A DNA stretch of 64,000 nucleotides. It comes from Rhodanobacter glycinis (GTDB lineage Bacteria > Pseudomonadota > Gammaproteobacteria > Xanthomonadales > Rhodanobacteraceae). The notes below the pieces were generated by a model that had not been told where the DNA came from, made no database searches, and saw only the letters and a program-made list of their open reading frames with translations. Both the position numbers and the translations under genes were made by a program. Position 1 is the first letter of the stretch, and each line of letters begins with the position of its first letter. The stretch lies in the NCBI RefSeq assembly GCF_006438785.1, contig NZ_RCZB01000001.1, positions 1,251,912 through 1,315,911 of the forward strand, read 5' to 3'. Shown here in pieces: positions 37,749 through 46,967 of this stretch.

Positions 37749-38567
37749 ATGGATTTTAGCCGATACGGTGGCAGCAACCGAGCTAAGGCGAAACCGGCAC
37801 GTTGCTTATCGCGCTCGTTTGTCGTGCTGCTGTGGGTCTGGTTCGGCATCGCCCTGCCGGCGCTGGCGGACAACCCCGGCTATGATCGCCCCGGCTATGG
37901 CTTCACGCCGGTCGCGCTGGCAGCGGGTGAGATGACCATCGAACAGGGGCTGCCAGACTGGAGCCGCGACCGCAGCGATGGAGCAGTCAGCTCGCAGTAC
38001 AGCACCGACAGCCTGCTACGCCTCGGCATCGGAGGCCCAGTGGAGCTGCAACTGGGCAGTTCGCCATGGAATTATCTTCGACAAAACGCCGATGGCATCC
38101 ACTCCCGCAGCCGCGGCCACGGTGACACCCGGCTGGGCCTGAAACTCGCCCTGCCCTCGGCTGGCGAGGCCTTCAGCTGGGGCTTGCTGAGCAGTGTCGA
38201 ATTCACCGATGGTGCGAAGGATTTCCGCAGCGACGAGCGCCAGTATCTGCTCGGCGCGCAGTTCAATCTGCAGGCGAACCAGCGCAACTCACTGGGCGCA
38301 TACCTTGAAGAAGTGCGCAGCGGTGGCCGGGACAGCACCACGATGGCGTTCAGCGACAACTACACGCTGACCCGAACACTGACGCTCTACACAGAAGCTG
38401 CCTTGCTGCATTCGGCGAACCAGGCCAGTGGCACCGTTGCGGGTGCCGGCCTGACCTGGATGGTCAACCCGCGCGTGCAGGTCGACGCGGGCTTCGATCA
38501 TCGCCTGGGTGGAACCGCTGCCGAATGGCAGAGCAATCTCGGCGTATCGGTCTACCTCGGCCACTGA
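37749..38567 (+). CDS. Exported protein, probable outer-membrane beta-barrel (transporter-like)
   Basis: This 272-residue protein has a signal peptide (hydrophobic residues about 22-40, ending ALADNPG). The rest is rich in alternating aromatic and polar residues and ends in GVSVYLGH, like a beta-barrel. It resembles the 'transporter'/phenol-degradation MetA-like family (repeated strands such as LLRLGIGGPVELQLG and DTRLGLKLALPS), but the match is from style only. The gene is divergent from gltX. Function unknown. Confidence 0.7.
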   Translation: MDFSRYGGSNRAKAKPARCLSRSFVVLLWVWFGIALPALADNPGYDRPGYGFTPVALAAGEMTIEQGLPDWSRDRSDGAVSSQYSTDSLLRLGIGGPVELQLGSSPWNYLRQNADGIHSRSRGHGDTRLGLKLALPSAGEAFSWGLLSSVEFTDGAKDFRSDERQYLLGAQFNLQANQRNSLGAYLEEVRSGGRDSTTMAFSDNYTLTRTLTLYTEAALLHSANQASGTVAGAGLTWMVNPRVQVDAGFDHRLGGTAAEWQSNLGVSVYLGH

Positions 38568-38606
38568 CTTCCCTACGCGATCCCGACACGCGCATACCGC
38601 GCGATC

Positions 38607-39041
38607 TCACTTCACGTGGATGGTGATCTTCTTCGACACCACGGCCGGGTCGAACGGGATATGGTTCGCGTCACCAAGTTCTAGTTGCAAGGTGTGCTTG
38701 CCAGGTTTCAACGTGAGCGTTGTCTCGGTCTGGCCGCCACCGAAATGGATGTGGTTGTCGTCCTTCGCGATCGGCTGGCCGGCGGCTGGCAGATCTTTCA
38801 CGTCGACCAGCAGGTGATGGTGACCCGTACCCTCCTTCGCCATGCCGGCGGGCGCCACGCCCATGCCTTTGAGGCCGAAGCGCACGACGACATGCTGACC
38901 CACAGTGGCCCCATCGCTGGGCGAAATGATGTAGACCTCGGCGCCGCCGGTAGCCTTGGTGGTTGGCAGGGCGGGAGCCTGGGCGGCGATTGCGCCTGCG
39001 GCGAACGTGGTCAGTGCAAGAGCGAGCAGGATGCGTTTCAT
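38607..39041 (-). CDS. Exported DUF4399 protein
   Basis: This 144-residue secreted protein has a signal peptide (cleavage near AIA-A, residue 19) and a domain with VYIISPSDGATVGQHVVVRFGLKGMGVAP, HHHLLVDV and DDNHIHFGGGQTETTLTL, characteristic of DUF4399. The His clusters suggest metal binding. The role is unknown. It converges on the beta-barrel gene and is divergent from the glycosyltransferase. Confidence 0.85.
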   Translation of the reverse strand: MKRILLALALTTFAAGAIAAQAPALPTTKATGGAEVYIISPSDGATVGQHVVVRFGLKGMGVAPAGMAKEGTGHHHLLVDVKDLPAAGQPIAKDDNHIHFGGGQTETTLTLKPGKHTLQLELGDANHIPFDPAVVSKKITIHVK

Positions 39042-39199
39042 CAACAGTCTCCACTGGGACAAGGTCCCGCCAGTGTAGGCGCGCGCACGGCACATGGACC
39101 ACCCATCGGATCTGCCCAACGTCACCGCAACGTCACGCACCCGCCATGCCGCCGCAACCCCGCCCGACCAAGCTGGGCCAAGCCAGCACGGGTAAGGTC

Positions 39200-40360
39200 A
39201 TGCGCATCGGCATCGTCAGCGAAACCTATCCACCGGAAATCAACGGCGTCGCACTGACCGTGCACAGCCTCGCCGCCGGCCTGGCCAGTCGCGGCCACAG
39301 CGTGGACCTGATCCGGCCACGACAGGCACAACCCCACCTCGACGAACCCGGCATCGACGTGCTGCATGTGCGCGGTAGCGCCCTGCCCCGTTATCCCGGC
39401 TTGCGCTTCGGCCTGCCTGCGGCTCGCACGCTGCGCCGGCATTGGTCACAACAGCGACCCGACGCCATCTACGTTGCCACCGAGGGCCCGTTGGGCTGGT
39501 CCGCCGTACGTGTCGCCCGGCAACTGGGCATCCCGCTCGTCAGCGGGTTCCATACGCGCTTCGACCGTTATGCCGATCACTATGGCATCGGCCTGCTCAC
39601 GCCGCTGGTGCGCGGCTATCTGCGCCGGTTCCACCAGCGCGGGGCGGCAACCCTCGTGCCAACCGACGCACTCGCACGGGAGCTGCATGACATGGGCATA
39701 TCCAATGCGCGCCTGTTGCGTCGCGCGGTTGATACGCAGCTGTTCCATCCATGCCGTCGCGATGACGAACTGCGGGCCGCCTGGGGCGTCGACGCCGCCA
39801 CGCCGGTGGTGCTTTACGTGGGGCGCCTGGCGCCGGAAAAGAATCTCGAACTCGCGGTACGGGCGTACCGTGTCATCCAGCAACGCGTTCCCCAGGCACG
39901 CCATGTGTGGGTGGGTGACGGCCCCGCACGCGCGGCGCTGGAAGCTGCGCATCCGGATTTCATCTTCGCCGGCGTGCAGCGTGGCATGGCGCTGGCGCGA
40001 CACTACGCCAGCGCCGACCTGTTCCTGTTCCCCAGCCTCAGCGAGACCTTTGGCAACGTGATCATCGAAGCCATGGCCGCCGGCCTGCCGGTAGTGGCGT
40101 ATGCCGAAGGCGCCGCACGCGAACATCTCGTGGACGGCGTCAACGGCTACTGCGTCGAATCAGGCAACGCGGCGGCATTCATCGACGCGGCGGCCCGGCT
40201 GGCCAGCAACCCGGGCCTGATCCGGCACATGGGCCGTGCAGCCCATGTCCAGATGGCGGGACTTTCGCCGGAGGCGGTCATCCGCGATTTCGAAACCCTG
40301 CTGCGCGAGATGGCCCAGGAGAACCAACATGAGCATGCGAGTACCGTCGCCCACGCCTGA
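39200..40360 (+). CDS. GT4-family glycosyltransferase
   Basis: This is a 386-residue GT-B retaining glycosyltransferase. The N-terminal domain begins MRIGIVSETYPPEINGVALTV, as in mannosyl/glucosyl transferases that modify diacylglycerol. The C-terminal domain has VLYVGRLAPEKNLEL and the EX7E motif in SETFGNVIIEAMAAGLPVV. The start at 39200 has AAGG upstream and removes an unrelated leader. The PAP2 phosphatase gene overlaps its end by 32 bp, suggesting joint work on a lipid such as a glycolipid. Confidence 0.88.
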   Translation: MRIGIVSETYPPEINGVALTVHSLAAGLASRGHSVDLIRPRQAQPHLDEPGIDVLHVRGSALPRYPGLRFGLPAARTLRRHWSQQRPDAIYVATEGPLGWSAVRVARQLGIPLVSGFHTRFDRYADHYGIGLLTPLVRGYLRRFHQRGAATLVPTDALARELHDMGISNARLLRRAVDTQLFHPCRRDDELRAAWGVDAATPVVLYVGRLAPEKNLELAVRAYRVIQQRVPQARHVWVGDGPARAALEAAHPDFIFAGVQRGMALARHYASADLFLFPSLSETFGNVIIEAMAAGLPVVAYAEGAAREHLVDGVNGYCVESGNAAAFIDAAARLASNPGLIRHMGRAAHVQMAGLSPEAVIRDFETLLREMAQENQHEHASTVAHA

Positions 40361-40892
40361 GCTCTCGCCCGGGCCACGGTTCGCCCTTGACGGGCGTGTC
40401 TGCGTGATGGCCAATCGCTGGGGAACCCGCCGACTGGTCGGCCTGTTCTTCGGTGCCATCAGCCGACTTGGCGATGGCGTGTTCTGGTACGCGCTGATGG
40501 TGGTCATGGCGTTGCTCGGCGGCCATCGCGGACTGCTCGCCGCCGCACACATGGCCGCCACCGGACTCACCGCGCTGCTGCTCTATCGATTGCTCAAGCG
40601 CTGGACGCGGCGCCCGCGCCCCTACCGCGTCTGCCCGGGTGTGATCGCACACGTGCCGCCACTGGATGAATTCAGCTTTCCCTCGGGCCACACCCTGCAG
40701 GCGGTGAGTTTCAGCATCGTGGCGCTGGTGTGGTATCCGCCGCTTGCGCCGCTGTTGCTGGGCTTCACCGCGCTGGTAGCAGCCTCGCGGGTGATCCTCG
40801 GGCTGCACTATCCCAGCGATGTACTGGCGGCCATCGCCATCGGCAGCGGCCTTGGTACGGCATCGTTGTGGCTGATGCCACCGCTGATCTGA
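40329..40892 (+). CDS. PAP2-family membrane phosphatase
   Basis: This 187-residue integral membrane phosphatase has the three PAP2 motifs: KRWTRRPRPYR, FPSGHT and SRVILGLHYPSD. Substrates of the family are phosphatidate, phosphatidylglycerophosphate or undecaprenyl diphosphate. The ATG at 40329 has AGGAG 7 bp upstream and lies inside the end of the glycosyltransferase gene; a later ATG (MANRW) is possible. Overlap implies translational coupling. Confidence 0.88.
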   Translation: MSMRVPSPTPELSPGPRFALDGRVCVMANRWGTRRLVGLFFGAISRLGDGVFWYALMVVMALLGGHRGLLAAAHMAATGLTALLLYRLLKRWTRRPRPYRVCPGVIAHVPPLDEFSFPSGHTLQAVSFSIVALVWYPPLAPLLLGFTALVAASRVILGLHYPSDVLAAIAIGSGLGTASLWLMPPLI

Positions 40893-40971
40893 GTTTGCCG
40901 AACCGGGCCAGCATTGGGCAGCACGTGCGCACGCCGTCACAAGCGCCTTTGCGGTCAGGCAGATAGCCTAC

Positions 40972-41293
40972 TTCTCCACAGGCTTTACAGGCCGTGCTCC
41001 ACAGACGCTGTGGAGAACTTTGCATCAGCACGTCGCCGCTGGGCAAAACATCGACAGCGCGTAGCAAGTGGTTGTCGACAAAGGGCCGTGCTGGTGTTGT
41101 CCACAGGCTTGTACAGAAGGCGCGCACAAACGCTGTGGAAAACTGCCAGGCCAACTGCAATCAGGCACGCCGGCACTGACAGGTTCGTCGTGCGCAATCC
41201 ATGATCAGCCCGTAGCAAGTGCCTGATGGGCAAGCCGCAAACAGAGCTTGTCCACAGGCTTTACCGGGATGCGTCCACAGTGGCTGTGGAAAA
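40972..41293. repeat. Three-unit array of inverted CCACAG/CTGTGG elements (DnaA-box-like)
   Basis: Three units each carry a forward TTNTCCACA-type 9-mer (40972, 41097, 41248) and a reverse TGTGGANAA 9-mer (41009, 41134, 41285) always 37 bp apart. All six match the DnaA box TTATNCACA at 8 of 9 positions. CCACAGGCTT follows each forward box. Units 1 and 3 also form hairpins (CTCCACAG-acg-CTGTGGAG at 40997-41015; TCCACAG-tgg-CTGTGGA at 41274-41290). A second motif, GTAGCAAGTG, occurs at 41061 and 41212, 151 bp apart, like units 2 and 3. No coding sequence is visible between 40893 and 41358. Confidence 0.6.
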
Positions 41294-41308
41294 CTTCACG
41301 GTGAAAAC

Positions 41309-41336
41309 AACGATGCCGCCTGACGGCGGCATCGTT
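41309..41336. terminator. Strong hairpin terminator of accD
   Basis: AACGATGCCGCC and GGCGGCATCGTT form a perfect 12-bp stem with a 4-nt loop, flanked by AAAAC and T-runs on either strand. It lies 22 bp after the accD stop and may serve both directions. Confidence 0.85.
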
Positions 41337-41358
41337 TCGCAGCAATACCCGACATGCA

Positions 41359-42228
41359 TCAGGCCGCGCGCGGCGCCTTCATCAGAACGCCGAACAGATC
41401 GGCCAGTTTGTCGCGCATCTCGCGACGATCGACGATCAGGTCGATCGCACCGTGGTCGACCAGGAATTCCGAACGCTGGAAACCTTCAGGCAAGGTCTCG
41501 CGTACCGTCTGCTCGATCACGCGGGGGCCGGCAAAACCGATCAGCGCCTTCGGCTCGCCGATATTGATATCGCCCAGCATCGCCAGACTGGCGGACACGC
41601 CACCGGTGGTCGGGTTGGTCAACACGCTGATATACGGCACGCCGGCATCACGCAAACGCGCCAGCGCAGCCGAAGTCTTGGCCATCTGCATCAGCGAGAA
41701 CAGCGCCTCCTGCATGCGTGCACCGCCGGTGGCGGAGAAGCACACCAGTGCACTGTGATCGGCCAGCGCGCGCTCGGCGGCGCGGGCGAATTTCTCGCCG
41801 ACCACCGAGCCCATCGAGCCACCCATGTAGGCAAACTCGAACGCCACCGCCATCAGCGGGCGCCCCTTGAGCTTGCCGCTCATCGCGACCATCGCGTCCT
41901 TCTCGCCGAGCTTTTTCTGGGTCGCGGTGATGCGATCGCGGTACTTCTTGGTGTCACGGAATTTCAGCGGATCGGTGGGCTCCAGGCTGGCCCACAATTC
42001 CTGACCGGAGCCTTCATCGAGCAATGCGTCCAGTCGCATGCGCGCACTGATGTAGTGATGATGCCCGCACTTCGGGCAGACCATCAGATTGCGCTCGAGC
42101 TCCGGCCGGTACAGCACGGTGCCGCAACCACCGCATTTCTCCCACACGCCTTCGGGCACCGAACCCTTGCCGCCGTTCGTACTCTGCGGGCGGGTGCGCG
42201 GGTTCATGATTTTCTGCAGCCAATTCAT
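41359..42228 (-). CDS. accD: Acetyl-CoA carboxylase carboxyltransferase subunit beta
   Basis: This 289-residue subunit forms malonyl-CoA together with AccA. The N-terminal zinc ribbon is complete (Cys32, Cys35, Cys51, Cys54), and the crotonase-fold domain shows [24 protein letters not shown] and [10 protein letters not shown]. The start MNWLQKIMN is canonical. It follows trpA by 47 bp. In many proteobacteria folC comes next; here a terminator and the repeat array follow instead. Confidence 0.97.
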   Translation of the reverse strand: MNWLQKIMNPRTRPQSTNGGKGSVPEGVWEKCGGCGTVLYRPELERNLMVCPKCGHHHYISARMRLDALLDEGSGQELWASLEPTDPLKFRDTKKYRDRITATQKKLGEKDAMVAMSGKLKGRPLMAVAFEFAYMGGSMGSVVGEKFARAAERALADHSALVCFSATGGARMQEALFSLMQMAKTSAALARLRDAGVPYISVLTNPTTGGVSASLAMLGDINIGEPKALIGFAGPRVIEQTVRETLPEGFQRSEFLVDHGAIDLIVDRREMRDKLADLFGVLMKAPRAA

Positions 42229-42275
42229 CGCATCACCCTGCCATTCGTGCGCGCCGCCATGGGCAGCGTTGTTGT

Positions 42276-43076
42276 TCAGTGCGCGTCGAGCGCTGCGCGG
42301 ATCGGCGCGAGAAAAGTACGCGTCCGCGCGGTTATTTCTTCGGCGTCCATCGCCCCGGCCAGCCGTTCGACCAGCGCGCTGCCAATCACTACCGCATCGG
42401 CGAAACCGGCAATCGCCTTGGCACTCGTCGCATCGCGGATGCCGAAGCCCACCGCCACCGGCGCGCTCGCACGAGCACGGATATCCGCCACACGCACAGC
42501 GATATCGCCGGTACTCAAGTGTGCCGCACCAGTGATGCCGGCAAACGAGACATAGTACAGGAAACCCTCTGCGGAACCGCACAGCTGCGCCATACGCGCG
42601 GGTGCGGTGGTCGGTGCGGCGAGCAGGATCTGCTGCAATCCGGCGTCGCGCAGCGGCTTCAAGACGGCCGCTTCTTCCAGTGGGCAATCGACCAGCAACA
42701 CGCCATCGACCCCGGCCTGCACGGCTTCCAGCGCGAAGCGCGCATAGCCGTGGATCTCGACCGGATTCAGGTAACCCATCAGCACGATCGGTGTGTCCGT
42801 ATCACGCTGGCGGAACGCGGCGACCCAGCCCAGTACTTCGTTGAGGCCAACACCTTTTGCGATCGCCCGCTCGCTGGCGTGCTGGATCACCGGACCATCG
42901 GCCATCGGATCGGAAAACGGCACGCCCAGTTCGATCAGGTCGGCGCCGGCATCGACCAGTGCATGCATCAACGCCACCATGTGTTGCGGTGACGGATCGC
43001 CGGCGGTGACGAACGGAATCAGGCCGGTGCGATGGGTCGCTTTCAATGCGGCGAAACGACGATCGATGCGGCTCAT
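42276..43076 (-). CDS. trpA: Tryptophan synthase alpha subunit
   Basis: This 266-residue TIM-barrel cleaves indole-3-glycerol phosphate to indole. Catalytic Glu49 and Asp60 lie in [15 protein letters not shown] at their canonical positions. The ATG overlaps the trpB stop (ATGA), giving coupled synthesis of the alpha2beta2 complex. Confidence 0.97.
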   Translation of the reverse strand: MSRIDRRFAALKATHRTGLIPFVTAGDPSPQHMVALMHALVDAGADLIELGVPFSDPMADGPVIQHASERAIAKGVGLNEVLGWVAAFRQRDTDTPIVLMGYLNPVEIHGYARFALEAVQAGVDGVLLVDCPLEEAAVLKPLRDAGLQQILLAAPTTAPARMAQLCGSAEGFLYYVSFAGITGAAHLSTGDIAVRVADIRARASAPVAVGFGIRDATSAKAIAGFADAVVIGSALVERLAGAMDAEEITARTRTFLAPIRAALDAH

Positions 43077-44284
43077 ACCTGCACTCCTTCGCGTGCAGCG
43101 ATGGTGTGCACGTCCTTGTCGCCGCGGCCGGACAGGTTGCACAACACTATGCCGTCCTTCGGCATCTCGCGCGCCAGCTTGATCGCCTGGGCTACTGCGT
43201 GGCTCGATTCGAGCGCGGCGAGAATGCCCTCTTGCCGGGCCAGCAAATGGAATGCCTCCATCGCCTCGTCATCGGTGATACCCACGTACTCGGCGCGGCC
43301 GACATCCTTCAGGAACGCATGTTCGGGGCCCACCCCCGGATAATCGAGCCCGGCCGAGATTGAATGTGTCTCGGTGATCTGACCGTTGTCGTCGCACAAC
43401 ACGTAGGTGCGATTGCCGTGCAGCACGCCGGGCCGGCCGGCGGCCAGCGACGCCGCGTGATGCCCGGTGGCCAGACCCAAGCCTGCCGCCTCGGCGCCGA
43501 CGATGCGCACATCCGCATCGTTGAGGAAGGCATGAAACAGGCCGATCGCGTTGGAGCCGCCACCGACGCAGGCGGTCAGCACATCGGGCAGGCGGCCGTA
43601 TTCCTCCAGCATCTGCGCGCGCGCTTCGCGGCCGACGATGGCGTTGAAATCGCGAACCATCAGCGGGTACGGATGCGGGCCGGCGACCGTGCCGATGATG
43701 TAGAAGGTGTCGGCGACGTTGGTCACCCAGTCGCGCATCGCCTCGTTCAGCGCATCCTTCAACGTCTTCGAGCCCGACGTGACCGGCACGACTTCCGCGC
43801 CGAGCAGCTTCATGCGGTAGACATTGATCTTCTGTCGCTCGATGTCGACCGCGCCCATGTAGACCACGCATTTCAGGCCCAGCCGCGCGGCCACCGTGGC
43901 GCTGGCCACGCCGTGCTGACCGGCACCGGTCTCGGCGATGATGCGCGGCTTGCCCATGCGTTTGGCGACCAGGGCCTGGCCCACGGTGTTGTTGATCTTG
44001 TGCGCGCCGGTGTGGTTCAGGTCCTCGCGCTTGAACAGGATGCGCGCGCCGCCGACGTGCCGCGACAGGCGCTCGGCGTGATAGATCGGGCTGGGCCGGC
44101 CGACGTAATGCTTCAGGTCGCGGTCGAGTTCGGCGATGAACCCCGGGTCATCACGCAGGCGCAGATACGCCTCGGTCAACTCGGCCAGCGGCGCCATCAG
44201 GGTTTCGGCGACGTAGCTGCCGCCGTAGTTGCCGAAGCGACCCTGCGCATCGGGGTAAGCGTTGAAATCCACGATCTTGCTCAT
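43073..44284 (-). CDS. trpB: Tryptophan synthase beta subunit
   Basis: This 403-residue PLP enzyme joins indole with serine. The PLP lysine is Lys96 in [12 protein letters not shown], the phosphate loop is GGGSNAIG, and the indole-channel segments are intact. ATG 44284 gives the normal length. It is 161 bp downstream of the JmjC-like gene, in a gap that holds a short hairpin (44375-44390) and a 15-bp dyad TGCCGCACTGCGGCA (44341-44355), so trpBA may have their own promoter. Confidence 0.97.
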   Translation of the reverse strand: MSKIVDFNAYPDAQGRFGNYGGSYVAETLMAPLAELTEAYLRLRDDPGFIAELDRDLKHYVGRPSPIYHAERLSRHVGGARILFKREDLNHTGAHKINNTVGQALVAKRMGKPRIIAETGAGQHGVASATVAARLGLKCVVYMGAVDIERQKINVYRMKLLGAEVVPVTSGSKTLKDALNEAMRDWVTNVADTFYIIGTVAGPHPYPLMVRDFNAIVGREARAQMLEEYGRLPDVLTACVGGGSNAIGLFHAFLNDADVRIVGAEAAGLGLATGHHAASLAAGRPGVLHGNRTYVLCDDNGQITETHSISAGLDYPGVGPEHAFLKDVGRAEYVGITDDEAMEAFHLLARQEGILAALESSHAVAQAIKLAREMPKDGIVLCNLSGRGDKDVHTIAAREGVQV

Positions 44285-44445
44285 GCTCTCATTCGATCCG
44301 GAAGGCAGGAACGGCGGAGGTGCGCTCCTGCGAAGACATATGCCGCACTGCGGCAAGCAGCCATCTTAGCGGCATCCCCGGTGTCGGGGAAATCAGGAAC
44401 CGAGCCTGCGGGACCGCATGTGCAACGACGTCGGCCGGGCTGCAC

Positions 44446-45459
44446 TCACAAGTAGCGGCGAATGGTTTCCCTCAGTTGCGTAACCATTTCGGGGGTGAGA
44501 GCACCGAGCATGCCGCGACGTTCGGCGGGAATGTGTGCGGCGGGATCTGCCTCGTCAAAAACGTAGTGGTCCAGCAACCCCTTCCATGCGGCGCGTTCTG
44601 CCGGCGGCAGCGACCTGAACGTGAGAATGCAATGAAGCAGGCATCCCAGCGCGGTTTCCGGCACATAGCCGTTGGCCGGTGTGTGCTTCCACCAGTAGTT
44701 CACCAGCGCGTTGATCCGCTGCAGCGACTCGACGTGATGCCACCACATCGGGGGGATATAGATCGCATCGCCCGGGCGCAGCTCGGCCACCTGCGCCTGG
44801 GCCAGCGCCAGCTTCAGCCGTGGAAACCGGGGATCGTCGGGGCGATCGAGCCGGGCGATGCTGATCGCCGCGCCGGTCGGTGCGAAATCCAGTGGTCCGA
44901 CATACAGGTTTGGCGCCTGATCCGGCGCGAAAAGCGTGAAGCGTCGGCTGCCGCACATCACGCAGGCGACGTTGTGATATTCGTCGAAGTGGGCCGGTGT
45001 GGTGACCCTGTTCCCGATCCATATGCGCGGCTGGATGGCGCGGTCGAGAAAGGGGATGGTGTGGTTGTTCAGCAGCCCTGGCAGGCAGGCGGAAATCGGT
45101 GCGCTCTGCATCGCCAGCCCTGGCGAATTCTCCTGGCGACTGTACCGTGCCAGTCGCTGCAGGCCCTGGGTGATCGAGACGCGGTGATGCTCGTAGTTGA
45201 AACCGTCGAAGTTCGCGTTGTAGCCGATGATGCCGTCTTCGCCTGGTGGCATCAGCAACGCATCGACCTCGGTGCCGTTGTCGAGCGCGGCCAGCCCCTG
45301 GGCAAACGTCGTATCCGACTGGGCGGCGAGTTTCACCAGCGGCCAGTCCCGGCACAGGCCGCGGATCACCAGCGGCCGATCGAACCCGATGATGTCGCCG
45401 AGTTCGATCGGCCGGCCCGTATCGGCATGCTCCTCGATCGCGGCTGGCGTATCGGTCAT
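44446..45459 (-). CDS. JmjC/cupin-like 2-oxoglutarate oxygenase candidate
   Basis: This 337-residue protein belongs to the cupin-8/JmjC group related to FIH, JMJD5 and TYW5. The Fe(II) ligands can be placed: His157 and Asp159 in TPAHFDEYHN, and a distal His241 or 242 in GDAIYIPPMWWHHVESL. FDRPLVIRGL at the N-terminus and the Trp-rich WWHHV are typical. It probably hydroxylates a protein or RNA, target unknown. Its ATG overlaps the trpF stop (ATGA), so it is translated with truA and trpF. Confidence 0.85.
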   Translation of the reverse strand: MTDTPAAIEEHADTGRPIELGDIIGFDRPLVIRGLCRDWPLVKLAAQSDTTFAQGLAALDNGTEVDALLMPPGEDGIIGYNANFDGFNYEHHRVSITQGLQRLARYSRQENSPGLAMQSAPISACLPGLLNNHTIPFLDRAIQPRIWIGNRVTTPAHFDEYHNVACVMCGSRRFTLFAPDQAPNLYVGPLDFAPTGAAISIARLDRPDDPRFPRLKLALAQAQVAELRPGDAIYIPPMWWHHVESLQRINALVNYWWKHTPANGYVPETALGCLLHCILTFRSLPPAERAAWKGLLDHYVFDEADPAAHIPAERRGMLGALTPEMVTQLRETIRRYL

Positions 45460-46079
45460 GCCGCGTCCGTCGTCCGCACCGCACGAATGAAGGCTGCCAG
45501 CTTGTCCGGATCCTTGATGCCGGGCGCCGACTCGACCCCGCTGGCCACATCCACCGCCCATGGGTGCACTGCGTGCAGCGCGTCAGCGACGTTGTCCGGA
45601 TTCAGACCGCCGGCCAGGATCACCGGTTGCGCCAGACCCGCCGGCAGCAACGACCAGACGAAGGCCTTGCCGCTGCCACCGGCTTCGCCGAAACCATGGC
45701 CATCGAGCAACAGGCCGGTGGCATGCGGGTAATCGCGCAGCCGTGGCAATGCGGCGGCACCCTCGCCCATCGCGATGGCTTTCAGGAATGGACGGCCGAA
45801 CTGCGCGCACCACTCGTCCTGTTCGCCGCCGTGAAACTGCAACAGGCTCGGCCGCACTTCCTCGATGACCTGCCGCACCAGGCTCGCCTCGTCATCCATG
45901 AACAACGCGACGGTGCTGACAAACGGCGGCAGCACCGCGACGATCTCCCGCGCCCGTGCAAGCGTCACCTGCCGCTTGCTGCGCGCAGTGAACACCAGCC
46001 CGATCGCATCCGCACCGAGGCGCGCGGCGAGTAGCGCATCCTCCACGCGAGTCATGCCACAACACTTGATGCGGGTCAT
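45456..46079 (-). CDS. trpF: Phosphoribosylanthranilate isomerase
   Basis: This 207-residue TIM-barrel performs the third step of tryptophan synthesis. The catalytic Cys7 is in [12 protein letters not shown] and the general acid Asp is in [18 protein letters not shown]. Overlaps of 4 bp with truA upstream and with the JmjC-like gene downstream show tight coupling. Confidence 0.96.
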   Translation of the reverse strand: MTRIKCCGMTRVEDALLAARLGADAIGLVFTARSKRQVTLARAREIVAVLPPFVSTVALFMDDEASLVRQVIEEVRPSLLQFHGGEQDEWCAQFGRPFLKAIAMGEGAAALPRLRDYPHATGLLLDGHGFGEAGGSGKAFVWSLLPAGLAQPVILAGGLNPDNVADALHAVHPWAVDVASGVESAPGIKDPDKLAAFIRAVRTTDAA

Positions 46080-46858
46080 TGGCCTGCTCCTGTCAGACAC
46101 ACTTCCTGCGGCAAGCCCCAGTGCGTCTCGTAGCGCGGTCCAACGAAGGTCAGGCCCGAGGCTGCTGCCGTGGGCCCGGCCACCTGGCGATCGCAGCCGG
46201 CCAGCAATTCGGCCATCCATTCGATAGGTTGTTCGTGACGACCGATCATCAACAGGGAGCCAACAATGTTGCGCACCATGTGATGCAGGAACGCATTCGC
46301 CTCGATGTCGACGAATACCTGCTCGCCCTCGCGCCGCACGCTCACCGCCAACATCGTGCGGCGCGGATGCGCGGCCTGGCACGACAACGCGCGGAACGCG
46401 CTGAAGTCATGCTCGCCGAGCAGCGCCTGCGCGGCAGCGTGCATGCGTTCGGCATCCAGCGGCAGGCGTTCCCAGGTGACGTAGCGTGCCTCCAGTGCCG
46501 CGCGCACCGGCCGGTTGAGGATGTGATAACGATAGCGCCGGCTGCGCGCCGCGTAGCGCGCATGGAAACTATCCAGTACCGGCTGCGCCCACAGCACTGC
46601 CACGCTGGCAGGCAGGTTGGAACAGGCGCCGAGCATCCAGCCCCGCATGTCCCGCCTGGCCTCGGTGTCGAAATGCACAACCTGGCATCGACCATGCACA
46701 CCGGCATCGGTACGCCCGGCACAGCTGACCTCGACCGGATGTGCGGCCACCCGCGACAACGCCTGCTCCAGCTTCGCCTGCACACTGGGGCCCTGCGTCA
46801 GCCGCTGCCAGCCGAAGAAATCGGTGCCGTCGTATTCGATGCCCAGGGCGATACGCAT
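46076..46858 (-). CDS. truA: tRNA pseudouridine(38-40) synthase
   Basis: This 260-residue enzyme isomerises uridines 38-40 in the anticodon arm of tRNAs. The catalytic Asp51 is in [11 protein letters not shown], and YRYHILNRP and [11 protein letters not shown] are family landmarks. The start [12 protein letters not shown] is canonical; the longer frame upstream is not used. It opens the truA-trpF-JmjC group. Confidence 0.96.
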   Translation of the reverse strand: MRIALGIEYDGTDFFGWQRLTQGPSVQAKLEQALSRVAAHPVEVSCAGRTDAGVHGRCQVVHFDTEARRDMRGWMLGACSNLPASVAVLWAQPVLDSFHARYAARSRRYRYHILNRPVRAALEARYVTWERLPLDAERMHAAAQALLGEHDFSAFRALSCQAAHPRRTMLAVSVRREGEQVFVDIEANAFLHHMVRNIVGSLLMIGRHEQPIEWMAELLAGCDRQVAGPTAAASGLTFVGPRYETHWGLPQEVCLTGAGQ

Positions 46859-46914
46859 GAAGTGGTACAAAAGCTCGATGTAAGGATGCTGCAGATTAGC
46901 AGCCCGCAACGAAA

Positions 46915-46937
46915 TCGGGCCGGCAAGGCCGGCCCGA
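46915..46937 (-). terminator. Terminator of fimV
   Basis: TCGGGCCGGC and GCCGGCCCGA form a perfect 10-bp stem with a 3-nt loop, 31 bp after the fimV stop; on the minus strand TTTCGTT follows. Confidence 0.75.
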
Positions 46938-46967
46938 CGATTCCTTGCAGGCTGAGTTCCGCCGCGA

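Noticed and set aside
40972..41293. The array as the chromosomal replication origin
   Set aside because: No dnaA, dnaN, rpmH or parAB genes are near and no AT-rich unwinding region is visible.
40972..41293. The array as a CRISPR
   Set aside because: Only three units, spacing is unequal (125 and 151 bp) and spacers are not of CRISPR size; no cas genes.
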